Source: Pseudomonas saponiphila (lineage in GTDB: Bacteria; Pseudomonadota; Gammaproteobacteria; Pseudomonadales; Pseudomonadaceae). From it: a stretch of DNA of 64,000 bases. Below are positions 17,720-26,442 of the stretch, in pieces (the first letter of the stretch is position 1; each line of letters starts with the position of its first letter). Both the position numbers and the translations under genes were made by a program. A model generated the notes under the pieces. It had not been told where the DNA came from. It worked only from the letters and a program-made list of their open reading frames with translations, and made no database searches. The stretch is taken from positions 1,302,001-1,366,000 of the forward strand of contig NZ_FNTJ01000002.1 of NCBI RefSeq assembly GCF_900105185.1. Reading direction: 5' to 3'.

Positions 17720-19261
17720 ATGAGCGAGTTCAACCTCGGCCGTCGTCGGATCATGCAAATCGCCGGGGCGGGGCTGTTGCTGCCGAGTCTGGCACCGGCG
17801 GTGATTGCATCGGTCAAGGATCGGCCGCAGCTCACCGATGGGGTGCAGTCCGGGGATCTGCTGGGGGACAAGGCGATGATCTGGAGCCGCACCGATCGCC
17901 CGGCGCGGATGGTGGTGGAGTGGGACACGCGAAGCATGTTCAGTAACCCTCGGCGTTTCATCTCGCCCCTGGCCGATGCGCGCACGGATTTCACGGCGCG
18001 GGTGGAGTTGACCGGGTTGCCGGCCGATCAGGCGATCTTCTATCGGGTGAGGTTCGAGGACGCGCAATCCGGTGCGGCCAGTGAGCCGTGGTTCGGCCAT
18101 TTGCGCAGTGCGCCGTCGCAACGCCGGGACATCCGCTTTGTCTGGAGCGGCGACACGGTGGGCCAGGGCTTCGGCATCAACCCGGACATTGGCGGCATGC
18201 GTATCTATGAGGCCATGCGCCTGCGCCTGCCGGACTTTTTTATCCACAGCGGCGACACCATCTACGCCGACGGCCCGGTGCCGGCGCAGTTGACCGTGGA
18301 GGATGGGCGTATCTGGCGCAATATCACCACCGAGGCCAAGAGCAAGGTGGCCGAAACCCTGGACGAGTATCGGGGCAATTACCGCTACAACCTGATGGAC
18401 GACAACCTGCGGCGCTTCAATGTCGAGGTGCCGCAGATCTGGCAGTGGGACGACCATGAGGTGGTCAACAACTGGTCGCCCGGCAAGCAGTTGGACGAGC
18501 GCTATGTGGTCAAGGACATCCAGACCCTGGTGGGCCGCGCGCGTCAGGCGTGGCTGGAGTATGCGCCGATGCGCCGGCAGAGCGCCGATGGTGGTGGGCG
18601 GATTTACCGCAAGCTCAGTTATGGACCTTTGCTGGATGTGTTCGTGCTGGACATGCGCAGTTATCGCGGCGCCAACGATGACAACCTCGGGGGTGAGAAG
18701 CCCTTCCTGGGCTGTGAGCAGTTGGACTGGCTCAAGCGTGAACTCAAGGATTCCCTGGCCCAGTGGAAAGTGGTGGCAGCGGACATGCCGATTGGCCTGG
18801 GTGTGCCGGATGGCGAGGTCAGCCCGGGAGTGGCGCGCTGGGAAGCGATTGCCAACGGCGACCCAGGACCGGCCCAGGGGCGTGAGCTGGAGATTGCCGA
18901 ATTGCTGGCGCACCTGCGCAAGCATCAGGTGCGCAACCATGTGTGGCTGACGGCGGATGTGCATTACTGCGCGGCCCACCATTACCACCCGGATCGCGCG
19001 GCGTTCCAGGATTTCGAGCCGTTCTGGGAGTTTGTCGCCGGCCCCCTGAATGCCGGGAGTTTCGGGCCCAATGTGCTGGACAAGACCTTCGGCCCGGAAG
19101 TGGTATTTCAGAAGGCGCCACCCGCGCAGAACACCTCGCCCTTTGCCGGCTTTCAATTCTTTGGCGAGGTGCAGATCGACGGGCAGAGCGCCGAGTTGAG
19201 CGTGATCCTGCGGGACCTGGATGGCCTGGCGGTGTACGAGCAAAAACTGCAGCTGGTGTAA
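17720..19261 (+). CDS. phoD: alkaline phosphatase D (PhoD-like), Tat-exported
   Basis: A 513-residue phosphodiesterase/phosphomonoesterase that releases phosphate from organic esters in the periplasm or outside the cell. The N-terminus has a twin-arginine signal (LGRRRIMQIAGAGLLLPSLA). PhoD landmarks follow: SGDTIYADGPVPAQL, QIWQWDDHEVVNNWSP, LDVFVLDMRSYRG, KVVAADMPIGLGVPDG and the C-terminal metal site VWLTADVHYCAAHHYHPD. The conserved FxWSGDTVGQGFGIN start of the catalytic core is also present. The ATG at 17720 has TCAGGGAG upstream. The gene is bracketed by REPINs of two different families, consistent with a mobile or recently rearranged neighbourhood. No Pho box was recognised in the short upstream gap. 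Confidence 0.93.
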   Translation: MSEFNLGRRRIMQIAGAGLLLPSLAPAVIASVKDRPQLTDGVQSGDLLGDKAMIWSRTDRPARMVVEWDTRSMFSNPRRFISPLADARTDFTARVELTGLPADQAIFYRVRFEDAQSGAASEPWFGHLRSAPSQRRDIRFVWSGDTVGQGFGINPDIGGMRIYEAMRLRLPDFFIHSGDTIYADGPVPAQLTVEDGRIWRNITTEAKSKVAETLDEYRGNYRYNLMDDNLRRFNVEVPQIWQWDDHEVVNNWSPGKQLDERYVVKDIQTLVGRARQAWLEYAPMRRQSADGGGRIYRKLSYGPLLDVFVLDMRSYRGANDDNLGGEKPFLGCEQLDWLKRELKDSLAQWKVVAADMPIGLGVPDGEVSPGVARWEAIANGDPGPAQGRELEIAELLAHLRKHQVRNHVWLTADVHYCAAHHYHPDRAAFQDFEPFWEFVAGPLNAGSFGPNVLDKTFGPEVVFQKAPPAQNTSPFAGFQFFGEVQIDGQSAELSVILRDLDGLAVYEQKLQLV

Positions 19262-19285
19262 GCCTCCCCGACCACACCACGCCCC

Positions 19286-19632
19286 GTAGGAGCCGGCTTG
19301 CCGGCGAATGGGCCCTTGAGCCTTGCGCTATCGGGGCGGGCGCTTTCGCTGGCAAGCCAGCTCCTACGGAGGTGGGGGGGCCGCGCGGTCGGGGTAGGAG
19401 CCGGCTTGCCGGCGAACGGGCCCTTGAGCCTTGCGCTATCGGGGCGGGCGCTTTCGCTGGCAAGCCAGCTCCTACGGAGGTTGGGGGGACGCGCGGTCGG
19501 TGTAGGAGCCGGCTTGCCGGCGAATGGGCCCTTGAGCCTTGCGCTATCCGGGCGGGCGCTTTCGCTGGCAAGCCAGCTCCTACGGAGGTGGGGGGACGCA
19601 CGGTCGGGGTAGGAGCCGGCTTGCCGGCGAAG
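19286..19632. repeat. tandem REPIN array, 108-bp period, 3 units plus a half
   Basis: Units start at 19286, 19394, 19502 and 19609 with GTAGGAGCCGGCTTGCCGG. Each full unit ends in GCTGGCAAGCCAGCTCCTAC and is followed by a G-rich spacer (GGAGGTGGGGGG...CGGTCGG). The REP core is the same family as in the 16213 array, but the internal and spacer sequences differ, so the two arrays amplified independently. The last half unit ends 8 bp from the stop codon of the minus-strand flavoreductase gene. Confidence 0.95.
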
Positions 19633-19640
19633 CGTTCGGC

Positions 19641-22172
19641 TCAGTAAACGTCGCGGCGGTAGCGTCCCTGTTCGATCAGGCGTTCGACCTGGTCGGCGCC
19701 CAGCACCTCGTCGAGCACCTGGTCTACCCCCGAAGCCATGCCCTGCAAGCTGCCGCAGATGTAGATCGCGGCGCCATCGGCCAGCCATTTCTTCAGTTCG
19801 TCGGCCGCTTGGCGCAGGCGATCCTGGACGTAGACCTTCTCGGCCTGATCCCGCGAGAAGGCCAGGTCCAGGCGGCTCAGGTCGCCACGGGTGCGCCATT
19901 CCTGCAGTTCGTCCTTGAAGTAGAAATCATGCTCGGCGTTGCGCTCGCCAAAGATCAGCCAGTTGCGTTGCTGGCCGTCGGCGATGCGTGCCTTGAGCAA
20001 GCTGCGCAGGCCCGCTAACCCGGTGCCGTTGCCCAGCAGAATCAGTGGGCGAGGTTCGGCCGGCAGGTGGAAGCCGCTGTTGCGCCGCACCCGCAGGCTG
20101 ATGCTCGAACCCACCGCGACATGTTCGGTGAGCCAGCCGGAACCAATGCCCAGGCTGCCGTCAGGGTGGCATTCCTGACGTACCAGCAACTCCAGGCAAC
20201 CATCGGCGGCAATCGAGGCGATGGAGTATTCGCGCATGTTCAAGGGCACCAGGGCGTCCACCAGGGCCTGGGCGTGCAGGCCGATCAAATGAGCGCGGTT
20301 TTCCGGGAGCTGGCGGCTGCCCAGGGCCTGTTCGAGGCTTTCCTGCAGGCCATCCAGTTGCACCGGGGTGCTGCCGGAAAGGCCCAGGCCCGCGAGGAAA
20401 TCCGCCACCGCGCCACGGCTGTTGCGCGGCATCACTTCCACCAGATCCCCGGCCAGCCAGCCGCTGGCGCTAGGGGCCTGCAGTTGCAGCAGGTAGACCC
20501 CGGAGCCGCTGCTCTCGGGGTTGAGCAGGCGGCGGCTGGTCAAGGTCCAGTTGTCGAAGGCCGGGGCCTGCCACAGGTCCACCGGTGCATGGCCGGTGAG
20601 TTGCCCCAGTTGCTGCTGCCAATGACGCAGGGCGTAGCTGTCGCCGCTGTCCACTTCGATGGGGGCGAACAGGGTGCTGGCGCCCTGGTTCGCCAGCCAG
20701 TCGTGCAGGCGCCGGGCAAAACCGCAGAAGTGCGGGTACTGGCGGTCGCCCAGGCCGAGCACGGCGTATTCCAGGCTCGGCAGCGACAGCTCGCGGCCCA
20801 GCAGTTTGCGCTCGAAGCCGCGGGCACTGTCCGGGGCTTCGCCGTCGCCAAAGGTGCTGACCACGAACAGCGCACGCTGGGCACCACGCAAGTCCTGTTC
20901 ACCGAAGTTGCCCAGGGGCAGGACGCGGGCGGCGATCCCCGCGCTGTGCAGTTGCCCGGCGGTCTGCCAGGCCAGTTGTTCGGCAAAACCGCTCTGGCTG
21001 GCGAAGCCGATCAGCCACGCCGAACCGTCGTTGGCGGCACTTTCCAGGCCCTGGCGTGCGTCCTTGATCTGGCGCTTCTTGCGCCGGCGATCCAGGTACA
21101 GCAGCCAGCCGGTGATGAAGAACAGCGGCATGCTCAGTGAGGCCAGGGTCAGGACGATGCGCCCGATCAGGCCGAAGTAGCTGCCCACGTGCAGGGCGTA
21201 GACGCTGGTGAGCAGTTGCGCCTTGAGGCTCTGCTCGGCATAGCGCTCATGACGGCTGATAACCCCGGTGACGGGGTCCAGGGTCAGCTGGTTCAGGGCG
21301 CGATCGTGGGGCGAACCTTTGAGCAGGTAGAACACCGTCGCTGGCTGCCCGGCCACCGGCGGCATGCGGATGTTGTAGGCGCTGAGGTCCTTGCCGGCGG
21401 CGCTGTAGATGCTGCTCCACAAGGCGTTGTAGTCCGCCACCGGGGCCGGACCCTTGGGCGGCGGGCCACCGCGCCCACCGCGCTGGCGTTCACTGTGTGG
21501 CGAGTCGGAGAGCAGCTTGGTCAGGCCTTCCCGATACCAGTCGTAGGACCAGTACAGGCCGGTGAGGGCGAACAGCAGGTAGAACAGCAGGCACCAGGTG
21601 CCGAACACCGCGTGCAGGTCCCAGTTGAAGCCGCGGCCTTTCTTGGCCCAGTCCAGGGTCAGCCATACCCGCCAGTTGCCAACCTGGCGCGGCCAACGCA
21701 GGTACAGCCCGGACAGGCAGAAGAAGATCAGGATCAGGGTGCAGGCACCGGTGATCTGCCGGCCGGTGTCGCCGATGGCCAGGAAGCGGTGCAGTTGCAG
21801 CATGAAGCCGAAGAAGTCCTGGCCGACCGCGTCACCCAGGAGCTCGCCGGTGTAGGGATCGAAGTAGCGCATCTGGCCGCGACGCTCCCCCGGCGGCGGG
21901 GTGAAGAATACCCGCGCAGCGTTGTCGCTGTCGGTTTCCACCCACAGCATGGACACGTTCTTGCCTGCGGCGGCCTGGATTTTGTCCACCAGTTCGGCGG
22001 GCGGCAGCACCCCGGCCGGGAGCGGGTCGACTTGCAGCGCCGAAGGATTGAGGGCGCGCAGGATCTCGTCCTGGAACGACACTGTCGCCCCGGTGATGCC
22101 CATCAGGGCCAGGACCAGCCCCGCGCTGATGCCGAAGAACCAGTGCAGCTGGAACAGGGTTTTCTTCAACAC
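19641..22172 (-). CDS. PepSY-type membrane domain fused to NADPH-flavin oxidoreductase (iron reductase candidate)
   Basis: About 843 residues in two parts. The N-terminal part (about 1-370) is a PepSY-associated membrane module with helices [59 protein letters not shown] and [20 protein letters not shown]. The C-terminal part is a sulfite-reductase/P450-reductase-like flavoprotein: flavodoxin ([37 protein letters not shown]), an FAD-binding barrel (REYSIAS) and an NADPH domain ([40 protein letters not shown]). It probably moves electrons from NADPH across the membrane to reduce ferric siderophore or ferric iron; this is inferred from its position beside piuA/piuC and its PA4513-like architecture. 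The start is a GTG at 22172 (AAGGCGAG upstream) or a TTG at 22169; longer starts are less likely. Confidence 0.88.
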   Translation of the reverse strand: MLKKTLFQLHWFFGISAGLVLALMGITGATVSFQDEILRALNPSALQVDPLPAGVLPPAELVDKIQAAAGKNVSMLWVETDSDNAARVFFTPPPGERRGQMRYFDPYTGELLGDAVGQDFFGFMLQLHRFLAIGDTGRQITGACTLILIFFCLSGLYLRWPRQVGNWRVWLTLDWAKKGRGFNWDLHAVFGTWCLLFYLLFALTGLYWSYDWYREGLTKLLSDSPHSERQRGGRGGPPPKGPAPVADYNALWSSIYSAAGKDLSAYNIRMPPVAGQPATVFYLLKGSPHDRALNQLTLDPVTGVISRHERYAEQSLKAQLLTSVYALHVGSYFGLIGRIVLTLASLSMPLFFITGWLLYLDRRRKKRQIKDARQGLESAANDGSAWLIGFASQSGFAEQLAWQTAGQLHSAGIAARVLPLGNFGEQDLRGAQRALFVVSTFGDGEAPDSARGFERKLLGRELSLPSLEYAVLGLGDRQYPHFCGFARRLHDWLANQGASTLFAPIEVDSGDSYALRHWQQQLGQLTGHAPVDLWQAPAFDNWTLTSRRLLNPESSGSGVYLLQLQAPSASGWLAGDLVEVMPRNSRGAVADFLAGLGLSGSTPVQLDGLQESLEQALGSRQLPENRAHLIGLHAQALVDALVPLNMREYSIASIAADGCLELLVRQECHPDGSLGIGSGWLTEHVAVGSSISLRVRRNSGFHLPAEPRPLILLGNGTGLAGLRSLLKARIADGQQRNWLIFGERNAEHDFYFKDELQEWRTRGDLSRLDLAFSRDQAEKVYVQDRLRQAADELKKWLADGAAIYICGSLQGMASGVDQVLDEVLGADQVERLIEQGRYRRDVY

Positions 22173-22252
22173 GTCACTCGCCTTGTTCGTCCAGAGAGAG
22201 AAAACACGGCGCGCATTATGCCGTGCGTTGTCGAGAAGCATTCGTTTTTACA

Positions 22253-22292
22253 CGCAAAAGCCCCAGGCACTCGAATGCGTGGGGCTTTTGCG
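22253..22292. terminator. intrinsic terminator downstream of piuA
   Basis: CGCAAAAGCCCCA and TGGGGCTTTTGCG form a perfect 13-bp stem containing the T-run, 36 bp after the piuA stop. It separates piuA transcription from the downstream flavoreductase gene. Confidence 0.85.
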
Positions 22293-22328
22293 CCCGTGGC
22301 CGGGGCCACAGGTGGGTGTTGTGCGGGA

Positions 22329-24623
22329 TCAGAAGTGGAAGTTGGCACTCATCAGCGCGGTACGGCCGGCGGCCTGGTTGGCGAAGTGCGCCGAGTAGGC
22401 CTTGTCGTAGTAGGTCTTGTCGGTCAGGTTCTGCACGTTCAACTGCAGGTCGACGTTCTTGGTCAGCTTGTAGCTGGCCATGGCGTCGTAGCGGGTGTAG
22501 GACGGTACGTACACGGTGTTGCCAGTGTCGCCGTAGACCTCGTCGACATAGAACGCACCGCCACCAACGGTGAATTTCGGGGTGATGGCGTAGGTGCTCC
22601 ACAGGCTGAAACTGTTCTTCGGCGTGTTGGGCATTTCATTGCCTTTGGCCGAGGCGGCACCGGCGGTGATCACCCCGTTGCGACCGGTCAAGCCTGGGTC
22701 CACCAGTTCGCTCTTGAGGTAGCTGTAGCCAGCGAAGACTTGCCACTTGTCGGTGATCTTGCCGCTGGCGCCCAGTTCCAGGCCATCGACGCGGGATTCA
22801 CCGGCGTTCTGGTAGGTCAGTGCGTCGACCAGGACCCGGGTGTTTTTCTTCTCGGTGCGAAATACCGCCGCGGTGAGGGACAGGCGGTCGTTGAGCACGT
22901 TCCACTTGGTGCCCAGCTCGTAGTTGACCGTTTCTTCAGGCTGCAGATCGCTGGTGCTGGCGCCGGCGGCCAGGGGGTTGCCCTCTGCGCCTTCACCCAC
23001 CAGGGCGCCGGGCGGGGTGGCCGAGGTGGCGTAGGAGGCATAGACGCTGCCGTTTTCCATCGGCTTCCAGACCAGGCCGGCCTGCCAGTTCCAGAACTGG
23101 CTGTCGTTCTTGAGCTTGGTGCGGCCCGTGGCGGCGTTGGTGTTGGCCACGGTGTCGAAAGTGTCGTAGCGCAGGCCCAGGTTCAACAGCCATTGCGGGT
23201 CCAGCTCGATGGTGTCGAAGACGTAGGCGGCGCGGCTGGTGGCCTTGGTGTTGGTGCCGTAGTAGTTGCGGGCAACGCTGCCGGTCCAGGCATCATCCGG
23301 GTTCGGATTGCCCAGGGAGGTGCAACTGCCACCGCTGTTGCCGACCTTGTTCGGGGTGCAGGTCGGGTTGCTGTTAGGCGTGACGGTGTAGCTGCTGACC
23401 CGGGTTTCTTCCCCGGTGAACTCAAGCCCGGTGGAGTAGCTGTGCTTGAAACCCAGCGCCTGGAACTCGCCAAACAGATCGGTCTGGTTGGTGGTGGTCT
23501 CGGTTGTGGAGACTCGCGAGTTGGCCCGGCGCCATACGGTGCCGAACTGGTTGACGTTGTGTTGGCTGTCGTCCGGTTGGGTGAGGATGTAGTCCTGGCC
23601 GGTGCTGCCATGACGCAGGGTATTTTTCAGCGTCATGTTGTCATTCAGGTCGTGTTCGATGGAGAAGGTGCTGATGTCCGCACGGGTCTTGCGGAAGTCA
23701 CGGTCCTTCAGGCCGTAGAAGTTGCTGCTATCGCCGCCATCGGTGGGTTTGTCGTGGATGTGCGCGGCCTTGGGGGCTTTTGAGCTGTAGCCATAGGGAA
23801 TGCCCGAATCCGGCAGGTCATCGCTTTCCATGTGGTAGTAGCTGACGTTGACCCGGGTCGGGGTGCCCAGGCCGAAGGTCAGCGAGGGGGCCACGCCCCA
23901 ACGGTCGTAATTGACGGCGTCGCGGCCTGCCACATTCTGTTCGTGGCTCATCAGGTTCAGACGGAACGCGGCACCCTCGAGGAACTGCCGGTTGACGTCC
24001 AGGGTGTAGCGTCGGGTCTGGTCGGAACCGTAGGTGAAACCGCCATTGAGGAAGTCTTGCTGCTTGGGCATCTTGCTGGTCAGGTTCAGGCTGCCACCGG
24101 CCGAGCCACGCCCACCGAAGGCGGAGTTCGGGCCTTTGCTCACTTCAATGGTTTCGATGTCGAAGATCTCACGGCTCTGGCCGCCAGTGTCACGCACACC
24201 GTCTAGATAGGTATCGCCCTGGGCGTCGAAACCACGAATGAACGGACGGTCACCTTGAGGGTTGCCACCTTCACCGGCACCAAAGGTGATGCCGGGTACT
24301 GTGCGCAGCGCATCTTGCAGGGAGGTGGCAGCGGTGTCCTTGAGGACTTGCTGAGGAACCACCGTGACCGAACGCGGTGTATCCACCAGCGGGGCGGTGT
24401 ATTTCTGCGAGGACGCTTTTTCGACCTGGTAGGAGGTGTTGTCCTGGGCCTCACCGCTAATGCTGGTGGCATCCAGGGCAATGGCCTTGCCCGCGGTCTT
24501 TTGCTGGGTGTCTTCAGCAGCCTGGACCATATGGCCCGCAGAGCCGGCGCTGAGCGCTACGCCAATGGCGGAGGCCAGCAGGCGCGGTGAGCTGACAGCG
24601 GATGGTGGTTGTTGGCGTGACAT
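22329..24623 (-). CDS. piuA: TonB-dependent siderophore receptor PiuA
   Basis: A 764-residue outer-membrane receptor. A signal peptide ends near ASAIGVALSAGSAGHMVQAA. The plug domain (about 65-200) shows SSQKYTAPLVDTPRSVTVVP, VPGITFGAGEGGNPQGDRPF, IRGFDAQGDTYLDGVRD and VSKGPNSAFGGRGSAGGSLN. A 22-strand barrel follows and ends ...ALMSANFHF, with the terminal aromatic needed for BAM insertion. It imports ferric siderophores with TonB-ExbBD energy. PiuA-type receptors also admit siderophore-linked antibiotics in P. aeruginosa (known for the family). The ATG at 24623 has GGGGAGGGG upstream, and an upstream in-frame start adds no signal. A Fur-box candidate lies about 50 bp upstream. It is divergent from piuC. 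Confidence 0.93.
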   Translation of the reverse strand: MSRQQPPSAVSSPRLLASAIGVALSAGSAGHMVQAAEDTQQKTAGKAIALDATSISGEAQDNTSYQVEKASSQKYTAPLVDTPRSVTVVPQQVLKDTAATSLQDALRTVPGITFGAGEGGNPQGDRPFIRGFDAQGDTYLDGVRDTGGQSREIFDIETIEVSKGPNSAFGGRGSAGGSLNLTSKMPKQQDFLNGGFTYGSDQTRRYTLDVNRQFLEGAAFRLNLMSHEQNVAGRDAVNYDRWGVAPSLTFGLGTPTRVNVSYYHMESDDLPDSGIPYGYSSKAPKAAHIHDKPTDGGDSSNFYGLKDRDFRKTRADISTFSIEHDLNDNMTLKNTLRHGSTGQDYILTQPDDSQHNVNQFGTVWRRANSRVSTTETTTNQTDLFGEFQALGFKHSYSTGLEFTGEETRVSSYTVTPNSNPTCTPNKVGNSGGSCTSLGNPNPDDAWTGSVARNYYGTNTKATSRAAYVFDTIELDPQWLLNLGLRYDTFDTVANTNAATGRTKLKNDSQFWNWQAGLVWKPMENGSVYASYATSATPPGALVGEGAEGNPLAAGASTSDLQPEETVNYELGTKWNVLNDRLSLTAAVFRTEKKNTRVLVDALTYQNAGESRVDGLELGASGKITDKWQVFAGYSYLKSELVDPGLTGRNGVITAGAASAKGNEMPNTPKNSFSLWSTYAITPKFTVGGGAFYVDEVYGDTGNTVYVPSYTRYDAMASYKLTKNVDLQLNVQNLTDKTYYDKAYSAHFANQAAGRTALMSANFHF

Positions 24624-24671
24624 GGTGGTTCCCCTCCCCAAGGATTTGAGGTCGCGGAATATAGGGGAAAG

Positions 24672-24686
24672 AAACAATCGTTATCA
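24672..24686. promoter_or_regulatory. Fur box candidate, piuA promoter
   Basis: On the minus strand TGATAACGATTGTTT aligns with the 7-1-7 Fur consensus TGATAATNATTATCA at 10 of 14 informative positions. It lies about 49 bp upstream of the piuA ATG, in an AT-rich divergent region. Confidence 0.6.
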
Positions 24687-24783
24687 ATTGCGAAACGTTA
24701 CTATTCGCAATGAATTTACAATCTTTACAATTTATCCTTACGGTTTTTTCGCGCTCATTCGTCATCGGGTTTTACACAGTCAA

Positions 24784-24798
24784 TAAGAATCAATATCA
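24784..24798. promoter_or_regulatory. Fur box candidate, piuC promoter
   Basis: On the minus strand TGATATTGATTCTTA aligns with TGATAATNATTATCA at 11 of 14 informative positions. It lies 34 bp upstream of the piuC ATG. Confidence 0.6.
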
Positions 24799-24831
24799 TT
24801 GGCGACCTTTTCGCTGCTCAGGTATCTGGCC

Positions 24832-25512
24832 ATGTTGCTGCACATCCCCGGCGTGTTCACCCGTGATGAAGTGGGGCGCATCCGTGAAGCCCTGGAACAG
24901 GCGGACTGGGCGGATGGCAAGATCACCGCCGGTTACCAGTCGGCCAAGGCCAAGCACAACCTGCAGTTGCCCGAGGGCCACCCGCTGGCTCAGGAAATCG
25001 GTGCGGCGATGCTCGAACGCTTGTGGCAGAACCCGCTGTTCATGTCCGCCGCCCTGCCGCACAAGGTGTTCCCGCCGCTGATCAACTGCTACACCGCCGG
25101 CGGCAGTTTCGACTTCCATATCGACAACGCCGTGCGTCAGCCCAAGGGCAGCCCGGAGCGGGTGCGCACCGATCTGTCGTCGACCCTGTTCTTCAGCGAC
25201 CCCGAGGACTATGACGGCGGCGAGCTGGAGATTCAGGACACCTATGGCCTGCAGCGGGTCAAGCTGCCGGCGGGGGATCTGGTGCTGTACCCCGGCACCA
25301 GCCTGCACAAGGTCAACCCGGTGACCCGCGGCGCCCGCTACGCCTCGTTCTTCTGGACCCAGAGCCTGGTGCGCGAGGACAGCCAGCGCGCCTTGCTGTT
25401 CGAGATGGACGGAGCGATCCAGGAACTGACCCGGGATGTGCCCGACCATCCTTCGCTGATCCGCCTGACCGGCACTTATCACAACCTGTTGCGGCGTTGG
25501 GTCGAGGTGTAG
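24832..25512 (+). CDS. piuC: PKHD-type Fe(II)/2-oxoglutarate-dependent hydroxylase PiuC
   Basis: A 226-residue dioxygenase-family protein. The iron-binding facial triad is visible: [10 protein letters not shown] supplies His and Asp of HxD, and [13 protein letters not shown] supplies the distal His. A basic residue for 2-oxoglutarate ([15 protein letters not shown]) follows. Length and the N-terminus [20 protein letters not shown] match the PiuC/PKHD hydroxylase family. The ATG at 24832 is preferred; an upstream in-frame TTG at 24801 lies in the Fur-box region. Its substrate is not known, but its location opposite piuA and its presumed Fur control suggest a role in siderophore or iron handling. 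The downstream sel1 gene begins 3 bp after the stop. Confidence 0.92.
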   Translation: MLLHIPGVFTRDEVGRIREALEQADWADGKITAGYQSAKAKHNLQLPEGHPLAQEIGAAMLERLWQNPLFMSAALPHKVFPPLINCYTAGGSFDFHIDNAVRQPKGSPERVRTDLSSTLFFSDPEDYDGGELEIQDTYGLQRVKLPAGDLVLYPGTSLHKVNPVTRGARYASFFWTQSLVREDSQRALLFEMDGAIQELTRDVPDHPSLIRLTGTYHNLLRRWVEV

Positions 25513-25515
25513 GCG

Positions 25516-26274
25516 GTGACTGTTCAACTTCGCCGCAAGGAAGTCCTCGATGGCGCGCAACTAAGCGCCATGCTCCAGCAGAGCCCGGCCCGCGCGGCCC
25601 AGGCGATCCTGGTGGCCGCTGGCGAGGGCCTGGTGGAAGCCCAGGCGCTGCTGGGGCAGATCCTCCTCGACGGCCATGGCATCCAGCAGGACCAGGCCCT
25701 GGCCTTGCGCTGGTTCGAGATCGCCGCCCAAGGCGGTCACCTGATGGCCCGCAACATGCTTGGGCGCTGCCATGAACACGGCTGGGGCTGCCCGGCGGAT
25801 GCCGCCCGCGCTGCCGGGCACTATCGATTGGCCGCCGAAGCGGGGCTGGATTGGGGCCTGTACAACTACGCCAACCTGTTGGCCACCGGCCGTGGCGTGG
25901 TGCAGAACCATGCCTTGGCCCTGGCCTGCTACCGCCGCGCGGCGGACCTTGGCCATGCCAAATCGATGAACCTGCTGGGGCGTTACCTGGAAGAAGGGCT
26001 GGTGTGCCCGGCCGACCCCGAAGCCGCGCGGGACTGGTATCGGCGTTCAGCCGAGGGCGGAGATTTCCGTGGGCAGTTCAGCTATGCCGCGGTACTGGCC
26101 GATGCCGGGCGGATCGACGAAGCGGTGGATTGGCTGAAACAGGCCCTGGCGGGCGGCAATCTGAATTTCCTGCGAGTGGCTTGCGCCGCCTTGCTCAATG
26201 CCACGCACCCAAGGATTCGCGAACTGGCCCTGGCCTATCAGCGGCGTGCGGTGGAGCTGGACGATGCACCGTGA
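25516..26274 (+). CDS. Sel1-repeat (tetratricopeptide-like) protein
   Basis: A 252-residue soluble helical-repeat protein. Several Sel1-like units of about 36 residues can be read, for example VEAQALLGQILLDGHGIQQD, HLMARNMLGRCHEHGWGCPA, DWGLYNYANLLATGRGVVQN and AKSMNLLGRYLEEGLVCPAD. There is no signal peptide. It starts at a GTG 3 bp after piuC, with the ribosome site inside the end of piuC, so it is probably co-transcribed and iron-regulated. From memory the same order (piuA, piuC, sel1) exists in P. aeruginosa (PA4514-PA4516). Its partner and role are unknown; Sel1 repeats usually mediate protein-protein contacts. Confidence 0.88.
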   Translation: MTVQLRRKEVLDGAQLSAMLQQSPARAAQAILVAAGEGLVEAQALLGQILLDGHGIQQDQALALRWFEIAAQGGHLMARNMLGRCHEHGWGCPADAARAAGHYRLAAEAGLDWGLYNYANLLATGRGVVQNHALALACYRRAADLGHAKSMNLLGRYLEEGLVCPADPEAARDWYRRSAEGGDFRGQFSYAAVLADAGRIDEAVDWLKQALAGGNLNFLRVACAALLNATHPRIRELALAYQRRAVELDDAP

Positions 26275-26277
26275 CCT

Positions 26278-26356
26278 GTAGGAGCTGGCTTGCCGGCGAA
26301 GGGCTCAGACCCAGGCAATGGGGCGTCTGCATTTCGCGAGCAAGCTCGCTCCTACG
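26278..26356. repeat. single REPIN
   Basis: GTAGGAGCTGGCTTGCCGGCGAA at 26278 and its inverted partner (TTCGCGAGCAAGCTCGCTCC near 26333-26352) enclose about 35 bp. It begins 4 bp after the sel1 stop codon. Confidence 0.9.
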
Positions 26357-26379
26357 GGCGGATGTGTATTCGGATACAG

Positions 26380-26407
26380 AAAAGCCCATGACAGGTCATG
26401 GGCTTTT
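26380..26407. terminator. bidirectional terminator between sel1 and speC
   Basis: AAAAGCCCATGAC pairs with the following GTCATGGGCTTTT around a short AG loop, with A and T runs on both sides. It serves the convergent sel1 and speC genes. Confidence 0.88.
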
Positions 26408-26442
26408 TCTTGCCGCTTGCCGCTAGCAGCTAGGCACTGCCG

